64,000 nt of DNA, taken from the NCBI GenBank assembly GCA_003833135.1, contig QZLH01000035.1, positions 126,356-190,355 of the forward strand, given 5' to 3'. Position 1 is the stretch's first letter, and each line of letters opens with the position of its first letter. The DNA is from Oehlia diaphana (lineage: Eukaryota; Glomeromycota; Glomeromycetes; Glomerales; Glomeraceae). This document shows, in pieces, positions 39,775-50,346 of this stretch. Under the pieces are notes generated by a model, which made no database searches, was not told the DNA's origin, and was given only the letters and a program-made list of their open reading frames with translations. Position numbers and translations under genes: made by a program.

Positions 39775-40369
39775 GATGGTCATTAGATTTTTATTAAAAA
39801 TAAAAAACCAATCAATAATAAAATATATTATTCATGCTGCCTATATTTGACGTTTTTAAATATAAGCAATTTTAAGGACACACAAACATTAATAACACCA
39901 TTAATTAATAAAGATAAATAATGTAAAATTGGCTCAGACCCCCACATTCCTGATTATATAAAAACCCGGATCAGGATATTAAATTCAGGGAAAAGGTAAG
40001 GTCTTAAAGTTTGTAATCATATTTTTCTTTAAGAAAAATCAAACCTTTTACTAAATCATCATTGCCAATTTAATTTTAATAAATATCCTCAAAAGGAATT
40101 CCTTGTTAATTTTATATCATTGTTTTTTATTTTTAAAGAAAAACTCAAAATTGGCTAAATTTCAGCATTTTTATCCTTTGAAAACGAATTCCTTTAAAAA
40201 AAAAAAAAAAAAAAAAAAGGGTTTATAAATAGTCACACATATCTTATCTCATCTCATCTATTGTCACTATTATGTAATCACATGATTTAAAATTTCATAA
40301 ACGTACTAAGTGCCATAAAATTTTTATTATGCAAACAATTTAGATAATTTATCTAATCTAAATTACCAT
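39775..40369. other. Convergent intergenic region CWF19L1/SF3A2
   Basis: About 595 bases between convergent stop codons, containing a run of about 22 A at 40197-40218 and otherwise plain AT-rich DNA. No gene seen. Confidence 0.5.
40197..40218. repeat. Poly-A tract
   Basis: A run of about 22 A followed by GGG. Confidence 0.85.
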
Positions 40370-41217
40370 TTAATTATGTACAAAAGTTGGTCCACGCATT
40401 GCTGGTGCATTATAGGGATTTAATGGATTAACCATAGGAGCTCTTTCTATTCCAGGTGGAATTCCCTCAGAATACATTCCAGGTCTATCATTTTTGAAAA
40501 AGAACTGCAAAGAAAATTGTTTTGAATCCGGATCCCAATGAGTAAAAAATTTTCCTTCCCCCTTATCAACTTCTTTACTTTGTACTTTAAAAGCAATAGT
40601 TTCATAAGGTTCAGCAGCAAACAATAAATATTGATGAGCTTTGTTTGGAGGTTCAATTCTTTGTTCATAAGCAGACATAAACCGATGTCTTGGTATAACA
40701 TCCAAACCAATTTCTGGATATTGAATTTGAAAAAATAAGCCAAGTTGTCTTGTAATTGGATCACGAACTTTTGTTACTTTATATCCCGGTCTACCAATTT
40801 TAACTAAATTCTTTTTAATTTGAACTTTAGTTTGTGCTTGTAGCGCCGGTTGAATGTTATTATTTTCTTTCGCTTCTCTTGCTGCTCTACGTGCAAGATT
40901 TGTTTGATGCTTTTTTCCTTGAGTATGCGCTAAATAACTTCCTTCATTTGTATGTAGTGTTAAACATAATTTACATTCATATGATCCAAGATGATTTTTC
41001 ATAAAATATGGATCCTTGTTTAAATCGATGGTTTCTAAAGCAAGTTTGCGAAGACGTTCACGTCTATCCACATTGGTTTCTGAGTAACCGGCTACACCAC
41101 CGCTACCAACTTTCGAACCTACAATGTTTCAAGAACCTGGTTAGATTGCTCGTATTTAAACGTTAAGAATAAAAAAAAATGTTTGTCTTTTTTACCTGGT
41201 CTATTTTGGAAATCCAT
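40370..41217 (-). CDS. SF3A2: Splicing factor 3A subunit 2 (SF3a66/Prp11)
   Basis: Component of the U2 snRNP SF3a complex, needed for prespliceosome assembly. Two exons, 41217-41196 (MDFQNRPG) and 41118-40370, giving 256 residues. Visible: SKVGSGGVAGYSETNVDRRE, the C2H2 matrin-type zinc finger YECKLCLTLHTNEGSYLAHT then QGKKHQTNLARRAAREAKE, and VRDPITRQLGLFFQIQYPEI with AYEQRIEPPNKAHQYLLFAA, FTHWDPDSKQFSLQFFFK. The protein ends after the conserved core and lacks the Pro-rich repeat tail of animal SF3A2, as in other fungi. Divergent from the PEX22-like gene. Confidence 0.97.
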
Positions 41218-41468
41218 TATGAAGAAAAAAAATAGATATAACAAAGAAACTTTGATACTTTTGGTAATATTTAATAATGTGTGATAGAGTTGATCCAAAG
41301 AAAAAACGAAAAAAAGTCGAATGGGAATAATCCGGTCTAAGAAATAGCAAATACGGATGTGACCATGCAGTAAATTTATCACGTGATATTACAGATTTCT
41401 GTGGGGCTACAGATTATATTCATCTTAGCGGTTTTCCAATTTCCTTCTCTTTAAGTCGCGTTTTCAAA
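41218..41468. promoter_or_regulatory. Shared upstream region SF3A2/PEX22-like (251 bases)
   Basis: DNA between two divergent start codons; contains CACGTGAT near 41380 and an A/G-rich stretch. No further motif assigned. Confidence 0.35.
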
Positions 41469-42406
41469 ATGCCGCCAAAAACAGTTTCACAAAGACCAAC
41501 ATCCTCCGCTATAACTTATGCGGTTTTGGCAGCAGCAGCTGTTGGTTTTCTAGCGGTATTTGTATTTAGAAGAATATATCCACAACCGCGACGTGGAAGA
41601 GACCAAGACGATGAGGTAGAGAATACTACCGGCTGTGATATTCTTGCAAGTTTTTTTTTTTGCATAAAGAATTCAATTTAAGAAACAATTTACATAGGCT
41701 CCAACACGTCCTGAGACACGTCGAGTGACACGTACAGAAAGAGATCAAAGGAACCTTGCTTCTAGGTTATTTAGAAATGCATTGTTACCACCAAAAAAGA
41801 AAACTATCTCCATTTCAATGAAGAATGTAAGTGACTATCTATGTTGGATTTGAATTTTAAATTTAAGTTAACGATTCATTTATTTATTTCTTCCTTTTTT
41901 TTAAAAATAAAATTTAGACTTTGTTATGGAATCCATCGTCTGATCCTGATTCACCAAATCATGCATTTATTGAAAATATAGTTCCTTTCCTACATCAATT
42001 ATCTAAAATATATGTTATTCATCTCATTTGTCCGGTATCAAGTGGACAAGAGAAACAACAAATTCTTGGTCTTCTTCGTAATTCAAAATTATTTAGTTCA
42101 AAAGTTATTGACGAAAGAAGAGTTTTATTTTGTGAAAGTGATGAAGGAAAGATTCATATTATTCGTCATCTTGAAGCAAATGTACATGTTGAAGGTGGAA
42201 TAAATGGCGAAGAAGTTGTTGAAATGATCAGAGGATTTGTTGGTAGTGTACTTTGGGCAATAAGAGGTGGTAATAGTGAACCGATAAATTGGGCAGAAAC
42301 TGGTGAAGTTAAGGCAAACGTTGATAGAAGTCAATGGTCAAACGTTGAAATTTGTTCAAGTTTGTGGACAAGCAGTTTGAACTTTGAAGTTAGAGGGGGA
42401 AGTTAG
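41469..42406 (+). CDS. PEX22: PEX22-like peroxisome assembly protein
   Basis: Probable peroxisomal membrane anchor for the ubiquitin-conjugating enzyme Pex4. Exons 41469-41615, 41698-41826 and 41918-42406 give 254 residues. An N-terminal membrane span (ITYAVLAAAAVGFLAVFVF) is followed by a basic, disordered linker (RRIYPQPRRGRD, TRPETRRVTRTERDQR) and a soluble domain beginning KKTISISMKN. The domain has VLFCESDEGKIHIIRHLEAN followed by VHVEGGINGEEVVEMIRGFV, which resembles the plant PEX22 pattern (VLFCSTExGRxSFVRQLEPDWHID). Overall conservation in this family is low, so the call rests on this motif, the topology and length. Alternative: an unassigned single-pass membrane protein. Confidence 0.62.
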
Positions 42407-42817
42407 AAATTACTTGTAGATTAGTATCTTTTAGTATCTGTAAATTATGTGAAATATAGTATGATAAATTAGCAATTTTTTATACATAAATAATATAAGT
42501 GCAAATATTGTAATAAAAAAACAAACAAACAAACAAACGAAATCAAAATCAAAATATTTAAGTATTTTAATATCTTATCAGAGATCAATTTATTTGAAAT
42601 TTGTTGTTTTAAACTTATAAAATTTTTGCAATTAAATAATTTATTTCGACTTAACATGACCTTAAAATGATACGTACTGATGATTATCGCGGTCGACCTT
42701 CTACAATTCTGATCCATTATATTTTAAGAAACATCAAGCAAGTTTCTTTGATCTGAATTGTGTTGAATCTCGAATTAGATTATTCGTGATATAAATTTGA
42801 AAGAAGTTTGTTATTCA
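42407..42817. other. Convergent intergenic region PEX22-like/PPR
   Basis: About 410 AT-rich bases with an AAAC tetranucleotide repeat at 42515-42538. No gene seen. Confidence 0.5.
42515..42538. repeat. AAAC tetranucleotide repeat
   Basis: Five to six units of AAAC in tandem. Confidence 0.8.
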
Positions 42818-45800
42818 CTATCCGCTATGACTTCTATCTTGATAACATTTGAGCTTTTTTAATTTACAGGATTTAGCAAATTCCCGAGTAATATAAAAAA
42901 CTTCGGGAAATTCTTCTTTAAGTTCTTTTAAATATTGAGTAATCTTTTTATTATCTTTCCCTTGATTTATATAATTGGCGAATAAGAATAAAGTTTTTTT
43001 CTGAGGATAAAATTTTGCAGAATTTTTCAATAATTCTTGTCTATATTTTATACTTTGTGTAGAAAATTTTTCTTCATAAATATTTGAAAGAGCCAAACCC
43101 TTTTCCCAACCTTTAACTAAATGTTCATTCAATAATTTACAGGCTAATCTAATTTTTTCTGATATTATTAAACTTTGTATATAGTCATTATAATTTAGAC
43201 AATCAAATTCAAAATCTTCGTTATTTAGCTTATTCCATTCTAGTTCAATAAGTTTAAATTTTTTTGCTGCTGTTAATGCGTTTATCATTATTGATAATGC
43301 TTGATTTGGTGGTGATTGTGTAATTGGTCTCAAACTATATAATAAACTAAATGATATCAATAATGAAGATGACCATTTTGACTCCGCTAATGTCATGGTA
43401 GAAGAATTTTCATGTTCATTTTGTTGATTTTGTTGTAAATCTAATAATTGTTCGTATATTTTTGATTTTGATAAAGGAGTCACGAAAATTTTTTTCGTCA
43501 ATTTCCACATCTGCCACACAGCTTCATAATTATGACCACGATAATATGCATCCATAAGTATAGTATATACATATAAATTATGCTTAGCTCCTACTGTTGT
43601 CATTTCTTCAAATATTGCCCGTGCAGGTTCAGTCAGTCCTTGTTTTGCATAAGCGTCCATCAAAGGAGTAAATATATCAGGACTTAATATTTTATTATAA
43701 GCTATTTGATTCATAGTTCCATGAGAAATAAGCTCTGTTAAAAGTTTTCTAGAAAAATCCAATTCTCCAATTCTAGCATGGCCATCAATTAAAACGGCAT
43801 ATGTGACGAAAGTAGGATCTACTTTATCCTTGATCATGGTCTCATAAAGAGATTTTGCCTTTGAAAAATTTCCAATTTTCATATATGCTTTGATAAGAAC
43901 TGTATATACGTGAGCATCAAGTTTTAGATTTCTATTTTGCATATCATTCAGAAGAGTGATGGCAGATCTGAAGTCATTATTAGAAACAAATCCATCCATA
44001 AGACAGCAATAAGTAAAATTATCAGGTTGAATGTTTCTTATTACTATTTCATTAAATATTTGTCTCAATTTTTTTATATCCTTTTTCTTTGCATAATAAC
44101 TCATTAAAACATTATATGTTGTAATTGATGGTTCAATTCCAGCTTTTTTCATTTCAGAGAAAATTTTTTCTGCTTTGTTTATATCTGAAGCTTTCACATA
44201 AGCGTTGATAAGTGAAGTATAAGTATATATGTCAGGAGATAATCCAAATCGTTGCATTTCACGAAATAACAAACGAGCACCTTTTTTGCCTCCTTTCTCA
44301 GCAAAAAGTGATAATAATGCGTTATATGTGCGTACATTAGGTTCAATCCCTGATTTTATCATAAGTTGACAAGTTTGAAGTGCCTTGTTAAAATCTTGGA
44401 CTCGAGTATAACCCAATAATAGATAATAATAAGCGACCCCTTTTGATTCTATTCCGTTGTCAATCATATGACGAAATACATTTTCCATTGATTGGATATC
44501 TGATAAATTTGAAAACATTTCGATCATTAAACAATAAATATATTCGTTAGGTTGAATGTTCATATCTGACATTTTCTTTATAATTTGAAGAGCCAGATCG
44601 GCATTACCCGCTTTGGCGTATGCATTGAAGAGTTGACTAAATGTACGCGTATTAGGTTCAGTGTTCTGTTTTAACATATCCCCAATAATTTGATCTGTTT
44701 GCTCATATTTTGATGCCATATTATATACTTTAATAAAAACGTTGTAAGCTACAATGTTTAGATGAACTTTTTGTTCTTTAACTTCTTCTATTAGCTTTAA
44801 TGCTTCATCAACCCTTTCATGTTGTGCAAGTTGATGAATCAATGGAACATATGAATAAATATCTGGCTTCAAATTTCTTGCTTTCATATCCTCGAAAAAA
44901 CGAAGGGCTTCTTTTAGATTATTATTTTTTAATAATATTAACAAAATTTCTTTCTCTAAACCTATATCAATAAAATTTTTCTCTCTTAACTCTCGAATCC
45001 AAGAAATTGCATCATTATTTAAATGATAACGAAAAATATTTTTGAGAATTGTTTTAGTTGTTCCGTTAGGTGTTAATTTTTTTTCATGCATTAATGTAAA
45101 TAACTTTGTTACTTCTTCAAGATTTGTTCCTGGCTTACTTCGCATTCCATAAGCAGCAATCATAATATTGAACGCATTACAAAAATCGAGTTTTTTGAGA
45201 GGACCATTACCAATATATTTCCACTCATTAATTTTGTTAAATACTTCACGCGCCTTATCTATCATATTGTTATCTATATATGCTTCTATCAAAGAAATTT
45301 GAACTCCTTGCGTTTCTTTCATCCCTACATTCTCTATGTCATTGTGAATTTTTTGGAGTTTTTCTAAACGACTAACGGAATCTTTATCAAATTCTTTGAT
45401 TAAACGCATTAATTTATTAATATGACGAGATTTCAAATATTTTAAATTACCATCTTCTACCAATGATTTATAAGTATCCCATATTTTTGTCAAACAATTG
45501 GTTTGAATAATCTTTCTGAATATAGTTGACGTGATTTTCTTTTTGGGTTCAATCAATTGTTGTGATTGAATTAAATTATTACTAATTTCTTTTTCATCTC
45601 TATATTCAATTACATCTAACGGATTTTGTTCTAAATTGTTCTTTAAATAAGAAACAGTGTCCTTTTTTTCTCTAATTGCTAGAGAACTACTTTTCCGTAT
45701 TTTATTATGTTTATTATGTAATACTAAAGGTATTATAAATTTACATGAAAAGTCAATTGAATATTTCGGTCTCCGATTGGAAAAAAATTTATTTAGTTTT

Positions 45801-45988
45801 ATTTCTTTTGATTCTTGAACAATAATACATTTTGTTGGGCGTGTTGTTTTAATGACACTTGTACATGCGTTTGTTCGTGCAAAATTACTAAGTGGCAAGT
45901 AAAACAATGCTATCGTTGCGAAATATCTTGTTCCTTTAAGTGTTACTTTGAATTTTCGAGGATTCAAAAATATTGAATTATAAAACAT
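42818..45988 (-). CDS. Mitochondrial pentatricopeptide repeat (PPR) protein
   Basis: A single open frame of 1056 residues. The N-terminus (MFYNSIFLNPRKFKVTLKGT) is basic and hydroxylated, fitting a mitochondrial presequence. From about residue 230 to 800 there are many degenerate 35-residue PPR units, for example YSYVPLIHQLAQHERVDEAL, RTYNALLSLFAEKGGKKGAR, YTYTSLINAYVKASDINKAE, TTYNVLMSYYAKKKDIKKLR, HVYTVLIKAYMKIGNFSKAK, with the typical consensus spacing and GIEP/NIQP linkers. A C-terminal helical region of about 250 residues has no recognised domain. PPR proteins bind RNA one base per repeat in organelles, so a role in mitochondrial RNA processing or translation is likely. The ortholog group cannot be named from sequence alone. 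Intronless, unlike nearly all neighbours. Confidence 0.93.
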   Translation of the reverse strand: MFYNSIFLNPRKFKVTLKGTRYFATIALFYLPLSNFARTNACTSVIKTTRPTKCIIVQESKEIKLNKFFSNRRPKYSIDFSCKFIIPLVLHNKHNKIRKSSSLAIREKKDTVSYLKNNLEQNPLDVIEYRDEKEISNNLIQSQQLIEPKKKITSTIFRKIIQTNCLTKIWDTYKSLVEDGNLKYLKSRHINKLMRLIKEFDKDSVSRLEKLQKIHNDIENVGMKETQGVQISLIEAYIDNNMIDKAREVFNKINEWKYIGNGPLKKLDFCNAFNIMIAAYGMRSKPGTNLEEVTKLFTLMHEKKLTPNGTTKTILKNIFRYHLNNDAISWIRELREKNFIDIGLEKEILLILLKNNNLKEALRFFEDMKARNLKPDIYSYVPLIHQLAQHERVDEALKLIEEVKEQKVHLNIVAYNVFIKVYNMASKYEQTDQIIGDMLKQNTEPNTRTFSQLFNAYAKAGNADLALQIIKKMSDMNIQPNEYIYCLMIEMFSNLSDIQSMENVFRHMIDNGIESKGVAYYYLLLGYTRVQDFNKALQTCQLMIKSGIEPNVRTYNALLSLFAEKGGKKGARLLFREMQRFGLSPDIYTYTSLINAYVKASDINKAEKIFSEMKKAGIEPSITTYNVLMSYYAKKKDIKKLRQIFNEIVIRNIQPDNFTYCCLMDGFVSNNDFRSAITLLNDMQNRNLKLDAHVYTVLIKAYMKIGNFSKAKSLYETMIKDKVDPTFVTYAVLIDGHARIGELDFSRKLLTELISHGTMNQIAYNKILSPDIFTPLMDAYAKQGLTEPARAIFEEMTTVGAKHNLYVYTILMDAYYRGHNYEAVWQMWKLTKKIFVTPLSKSKIYEQLLDLQQNQQNEHENSSTMTLAESKWSSSLLISFSLLYSLRPITQSPPNQALSIMINALTAAKKFKLIELEWNKLNNEDFEFDCLNYNDYIQSLIISEKIRLACKLLNEHLVKGWEKGLALSNIYEEKFSTQSIKYRQELLKNSAKFYPQKKTLFLFANYINQGKDNKKITQYLKELKEEFPEVFYITREFAKSCKLKKLKCYQDRSHSG

Positions 45989-46633
45989 GCTATTTTTACT
46001 TAGATTTTCTTGTTCTAATATTAAACAATTAGTTTATATTAAATACGAGAAAACCCCTTAAAATTTTATATGTTAAAAATTGAGTATGGAAGGTGAGATT
46101 GCGAAAATAAGAATAAATTTCTAGAGGGTTGTTCTTATTTTTAAAGATCATTTTTTTGTAGGGTCGAGGTTGATTTAAAGCTGAAATATATAAAAAAAAT
46201 TGTGTAACCAAATATTTTATTAATTATGACTGCGGATCAGAAAATTTTTTCGATAATCTCTTACAAAAATTCCGTATCTATAAATTCAACCATTATTTTA
46301 AATAATTCTTTTGAATATGAACGGGTGTCATAGTTGATATTACTAGTAAGTTATTATATCGCCAACACAATATAAAGAAGTGATTGTTATTTGAAAATAT
46401 TAAAAAGTATAGGCCCTATCGAAGCTCGAAAGAATCTCTATTTAAACATTCCAAGAGTCAAAATGTGGCCGATAATAAATTAAATCTCTTTTTTGGTCGC
46501 TGTAGAATAAAATAACAGAGTCTTCAAAAGAGGGCCGTTATTCTAACAGCATTACCCAGAAGAGATACAAAATTTTATAATAAACGAATTAATAACAAGT
46601 TTTCTGTAATTTAAGGGATAGATCATTTAAACA
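45989..46633. promoter_or_regulatory. Shared upstream region PPR/lipoate ligase
   Basis: About 645 bases between divergent start codons; AT-rich with no open frame worth reporting. Both neighbours are predicted mitochondrial proteins. Confidence 0.4.
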
Positions 46634-48640
46634 ATGCGACCTTTATTCCCACCACTACTCGTTCGTAACATTATAATAAAATCACGTACGTCACAGCAGT
46701 TCTCGCGATTTTTTTCCAGTGACGAAATATCAAGTCGTGACCTTGTTGTAGGTGTATTCTTACTCATTATATCTTACTCTTTAATCTCTAATTTTAATTT
46801 ATTTTTATTAAACATTAATAAATTAGTTCAAATGTTTTATTTCAAAATCAATGGATCCTTGGACGAATATTGCATTCGAAGAGTGGTATGTTAGCAATAT
46901 TTAATTCGAATCTTATTTTGCATATATTAACATTTTAAAAATTTTAAATTTTTATTTTTATTCTATTTGGAAATAAGAAAAGGCTATTTAAAGATACAAA
47001 TCCACGAGAGATTATACTTTTTTTGTGGAGAAATAATTCTTGCGCTGTTATCGGGAGAAATCAGGTATATTTTATATATTTATTCATTCTTGGAATGTAT
47101 TTAATTTAAATCTAATGGCTTAATAAGTGACCTAAATAATTTCATATCTTTCTCTTTTCTTGAAAAAAAAAAAATAAATAAATATTTAATTTAGAACCCT
47201 TGGAAAGAATGTAATGTAAGATTACTTCAAAAGCACGATATTCCACTTATAAGAAGAAAAAGTGGTGGCGGCACAGTATTTCATGTAATTCTATTTATTC
47301 AACATTTTTCAAAGACGAATGTTAATTATTTCTAGCTAAAATAAACAATATATTTAAGGATATTGGAAATACAAATTATACACTTATAATGCCTAGAATC
47401 GATTTTACTCGTAAACATACGGCTGAATTGGTTGTAAGGGCTCTAACAACAAGACTTGATATACCAGCATACGTAACTGAGAGACATGATGTAGCAGTTA
47501 ATGGACTTAAAATATCCTTAATTTACCTTCGTTATAATTTAAATATTCTTAAAATAATTAATTTCTTTAACTTTTGATCAAAATACGTTTCCGGTTCTGC
47601 ATTTAAATTAGTTATGAGAAGAGCATATCATCATGGTACTATGCTTATTGATACAGATCTAGACAGGATAAAAAGATATCTTAACGTTGAGAGGGTACAC
47701 GTTTTAATTTATATATAACTTAATTTAATATTGCAAATATTGATAAAAAGATTTTTTTTTTCTTTTTAGCAAAACCTTATCACAAAGGGTGTTGAATCAT
47801 TCCCATCACCTGTTACAAATCTTCGTAATTATTCTTCTACCGTGAGTCACGAATCCTTCTGTGAGGCAGTAAAAGACTACTTTACAGAATATTATCGTGA
47901 TTACGTGAATCATGGTTCTAACAAAAGCGTAAGTAACTAAATTATATACATTCTAAAATCTTTAGCTTATTATGTTTATGTAATCATTTTTTAGGCAACT
48001 ACTGTCGATGAAGAATTTATTTCTAACATTCCAAAAGTTGCTGAATATCGTGAAGAATTCAAGGCATTTTACATGCGTTTATCATCCCATATTTGAAAAT
48101 TTTCAAATTTTATTTTGTAATTCTAAATTCCTTTCTTTATAGACTTGGGAATGGGTTTATGGACAAACGCCAGATTTTACTCACAAATTTGAAAAGGAAT
48201 TTGAGTGGAGTCATGTGGTAAATTTTATATAATTGATACTGCTTTATTGAAAATTACATTTTAAATATAATCTTTACAATGTGTACAGAAAGCGTTATTC
48301 GAGTCGAAGAATGGAATTATTACGGCTCTTACTCTAACGCCTTCAAATATTAAATATCATAATCTAATTAATGCATTAGAAGACTCGTTTGAAGGTATTT
48401 TCTTCTTGATTCCTTTATATATGAATCTGTTTGTTGCTATCGATTTTATGTGAATTAACTTACTATCATCATTAAATAGGTCGTAAATATGGAGATGAAA
48501 AAGACATTGATAATGCATTAAATGATGTACGCGTCAGTGAGCAATTAAGTGGTAGCAACATAGGCGGCACTTCAATCTCAACTAGTGAAATGCAACGCGT
48601 GGTAAATGATATAGGCAAATGGATAAAAGAATCATCATGA
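46634..48640 (+). CDS. AIM22: Lipoate-protein ligase A family, mitochondrial
   Basis: Attaches lipoyl groups to mitochondrial enzyme subunits (yeast Lip3/Aim22). N-terminus [20 protein letters not shown] suits a presequence. Core: [40 protein letters not shown], the lipoyl-AMP loop [20 protein letters not shown], then HDVAVNGLK joined to [20 protein letters not shown], and a C-domain with [20 protein letters not shown]. Exons after the first: ends at 46885; 46983-47064; 47195-47284; 47359-47511; 47587-47694; 47770-47928; 47995-48063; 48143-48217; 48289-48394; 48480-48640. Intron 47512-47586 is AT-AC and 48064-48142 is GC-AG. The exon 1/2 junction (between about 46740 and 46830) is not resolved: no GT-AG pair I tried keeps frame perfectly. 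Confidence 0.9.
47512..47586 (+). other. U12-type AT-AC intron in lipoate ligase gene
   Basis: The 75-base intron begins ATATCCTTAA and ends AATAC. TTCTTTAAC at 47563-47571 matches the U12 branch site and lies about 16 bases from the 3' end. It splits the family motif exactly between codons: ...VAVNGLK then VSGSAFKL. Reading through would insert a run of non-conserved residues and reach a stop codon. Confidence 0.88.
48064..48142 (+). other. GC-AG intron in lipoate ligase gene
   Basis: Donor AAG followed by GCATTT, acceptor TTTATAG. Joining in phase 0 gives [17 protein letters not shown]. The nearest GT (48076) would break the frame. Confidence 0.7.
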
Positions 48641-49393
48641 ATTAACATACAACAATCTCTTGTGTAAGTATTACAATTATACACTTCTTTTTATTATATT
48701 TAATTCCGATGATGTTATTTTTTTAGAAGAAATATGTTAGACTTCTGATAATCATTGAAGACGAAAATAATCTGAGAGAAAATAAGAAATTACATTTAAT
48801 TGCAAGTTTGATTTATATATTAACGTTGATTTAATTTGTAATCTTTTGTTTAGTTCACGTTGATGCAAGTTTCGTTATAATTCTCTATTTACTAGATAGA
48901 TAAATTTTAAATTTTCTTTTATAAGAGTCATGTCAAAATCATATAAAAAAAGATAGCCATTTTTAGTGAAGTATATATGCCATCAGTATTCTATCAAAAA
49001 AAAAATGATTTTTTTTCTACACGTTGTTCCTTATTAGATGTCATATAAATTACTGCGCATATAAATCTAACGTAATCACGTGAATGAATCATCAATAGTA
49101 CAAAAAAAAAATTTGATCCACCAATTAGTAAACCTCCTCTTCCATATCCCAAAGATTTTTTTTATTTATTTGGGGTGAATTTTACCGGTGAGAGTTCTTT
49201 ACAATAATTATTTTCTTTTTATCTTTTGTCATATACTTTCCAAGTATATATTATAAATAAAATCAAATTTTTCGATATGAAACGTTTGGATGGATGTTGT
49301 CTTGACAGACTTTGAAATTTTATTAAAAAAATGTTCAATGTTCAATTATTAAGAAAATTATGGTAATTACAATTTAGATAATTAAACTTAAGG
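48641..49393. promoter_or_regulatory. Upstream region of ribosomal protein gene
   Basis: About 750 AT-rich bases between the ligase stop and the uL2 start; holds one 3' UTR and the strong promoter expected of a ribosomal protein gene. T-rich runs at 49006-49016 and 49157-49168. No known box assigned. Confidence 0.4.
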
Positions 49394-50346
49394 ATGGGTC
49401 GTGTTATTCGTTCTCAAAGAAAAGGTCCCGGTGGAATTTTCAAATCCCACACTAGACTTCGCAAGGGAGCTGCCAAATTAAGACCTCTAGATTATGCAGA
49501 ACGTCATGGATATATAAGAGGTATTGTTAAAGAAATTATCCACGACCCTGGCCGTGGTGCCCCTCTCGCTAAAGTTCAATTTCGTGATCCTTATCGGTAT
49601 GTCGGAATTCAATATCTGATATTATATCAATTCAATTCATTTAGTTAATTTTAATTTAATTAATTTAATTAATAATAATCTGAAATTAATATAATTTTGT
49701 AGATATAAACTCCGTTTCCAGACATTTATTGCTACAGAAGGATTGCACACTGGCCAATTCATTTATTGCGGAAGAAAAGCCACTTTAACTGTTGGAAATG
49801 TGCTTCCTGTTGGTGCAATGCCTGAAGGTACAATCATTTGTAACGTAGAAGAAAAGATTGGTGACCGTGGTGCAATAGCTCGTGCTTCTGGCAACTATGC
49901 CACTATTATTGGTCATAATCACGATGAAGGCAAGACTCGTATTAAACTTCCATCAGGTGCTAAAAAGGTTATCAACTCTAGTGCTCGCGCCACGGTAGGT
50001 ATTGTAGCTGGCGGAGGTCGTATTGATAAACCTTTACTTAAGGCTGGACGTGCATATCACAAATATCGTGTAAAGAGGAATTGCTGGCCCAAGACTCGTG
50101 GTGTTGCTATGAATCCCGTGGACCATCCTCACGGTGGTGGTAACCATCAACACATCGGTCATGCATCTACAGTCTCCAGAGAAAGTGCACCTGGTCAAAA
50201 AGTATGTTTCTTTATTTATTTTTCTTTTTAAATTTTACTTGAAAACTTTTTTTGTAATCATTTATAAAATATCATCTTAGGTCGGTTTAATTGCGGCCAG
50301 AAGAAGTGGTTTGCTTCGTGGTACAAACAAAGTCAAGTCAGCATAG
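49394..50346 (+). CDS. RPL8: 60S ribosomal protein uL2 (L8; yeast Rpl2)
   Basis: Core protein of the large subunit near the peptidyl transferase centre. Three exons (49394-49596, 49703-50201, 50281-50346) encode 255 residues, against 254 in yeast. Start [80 protein letters not shown]; then the hallmark [20 protein letters not shown] including the conserved histidine of HPHGGG (universally important for peptidyl transfer); ends [11 protein letters not shown]. Codon use is more GC-balanced than neighbours, as expected for a highly expressed gene. Confidence 0.99.

Noticed and set aside
42012..42334. Frames on both strands inside the PEX22-like exon 3
   Set aside because: Shadows of the long plus-strand exon; composition is low-complexity in these frames.
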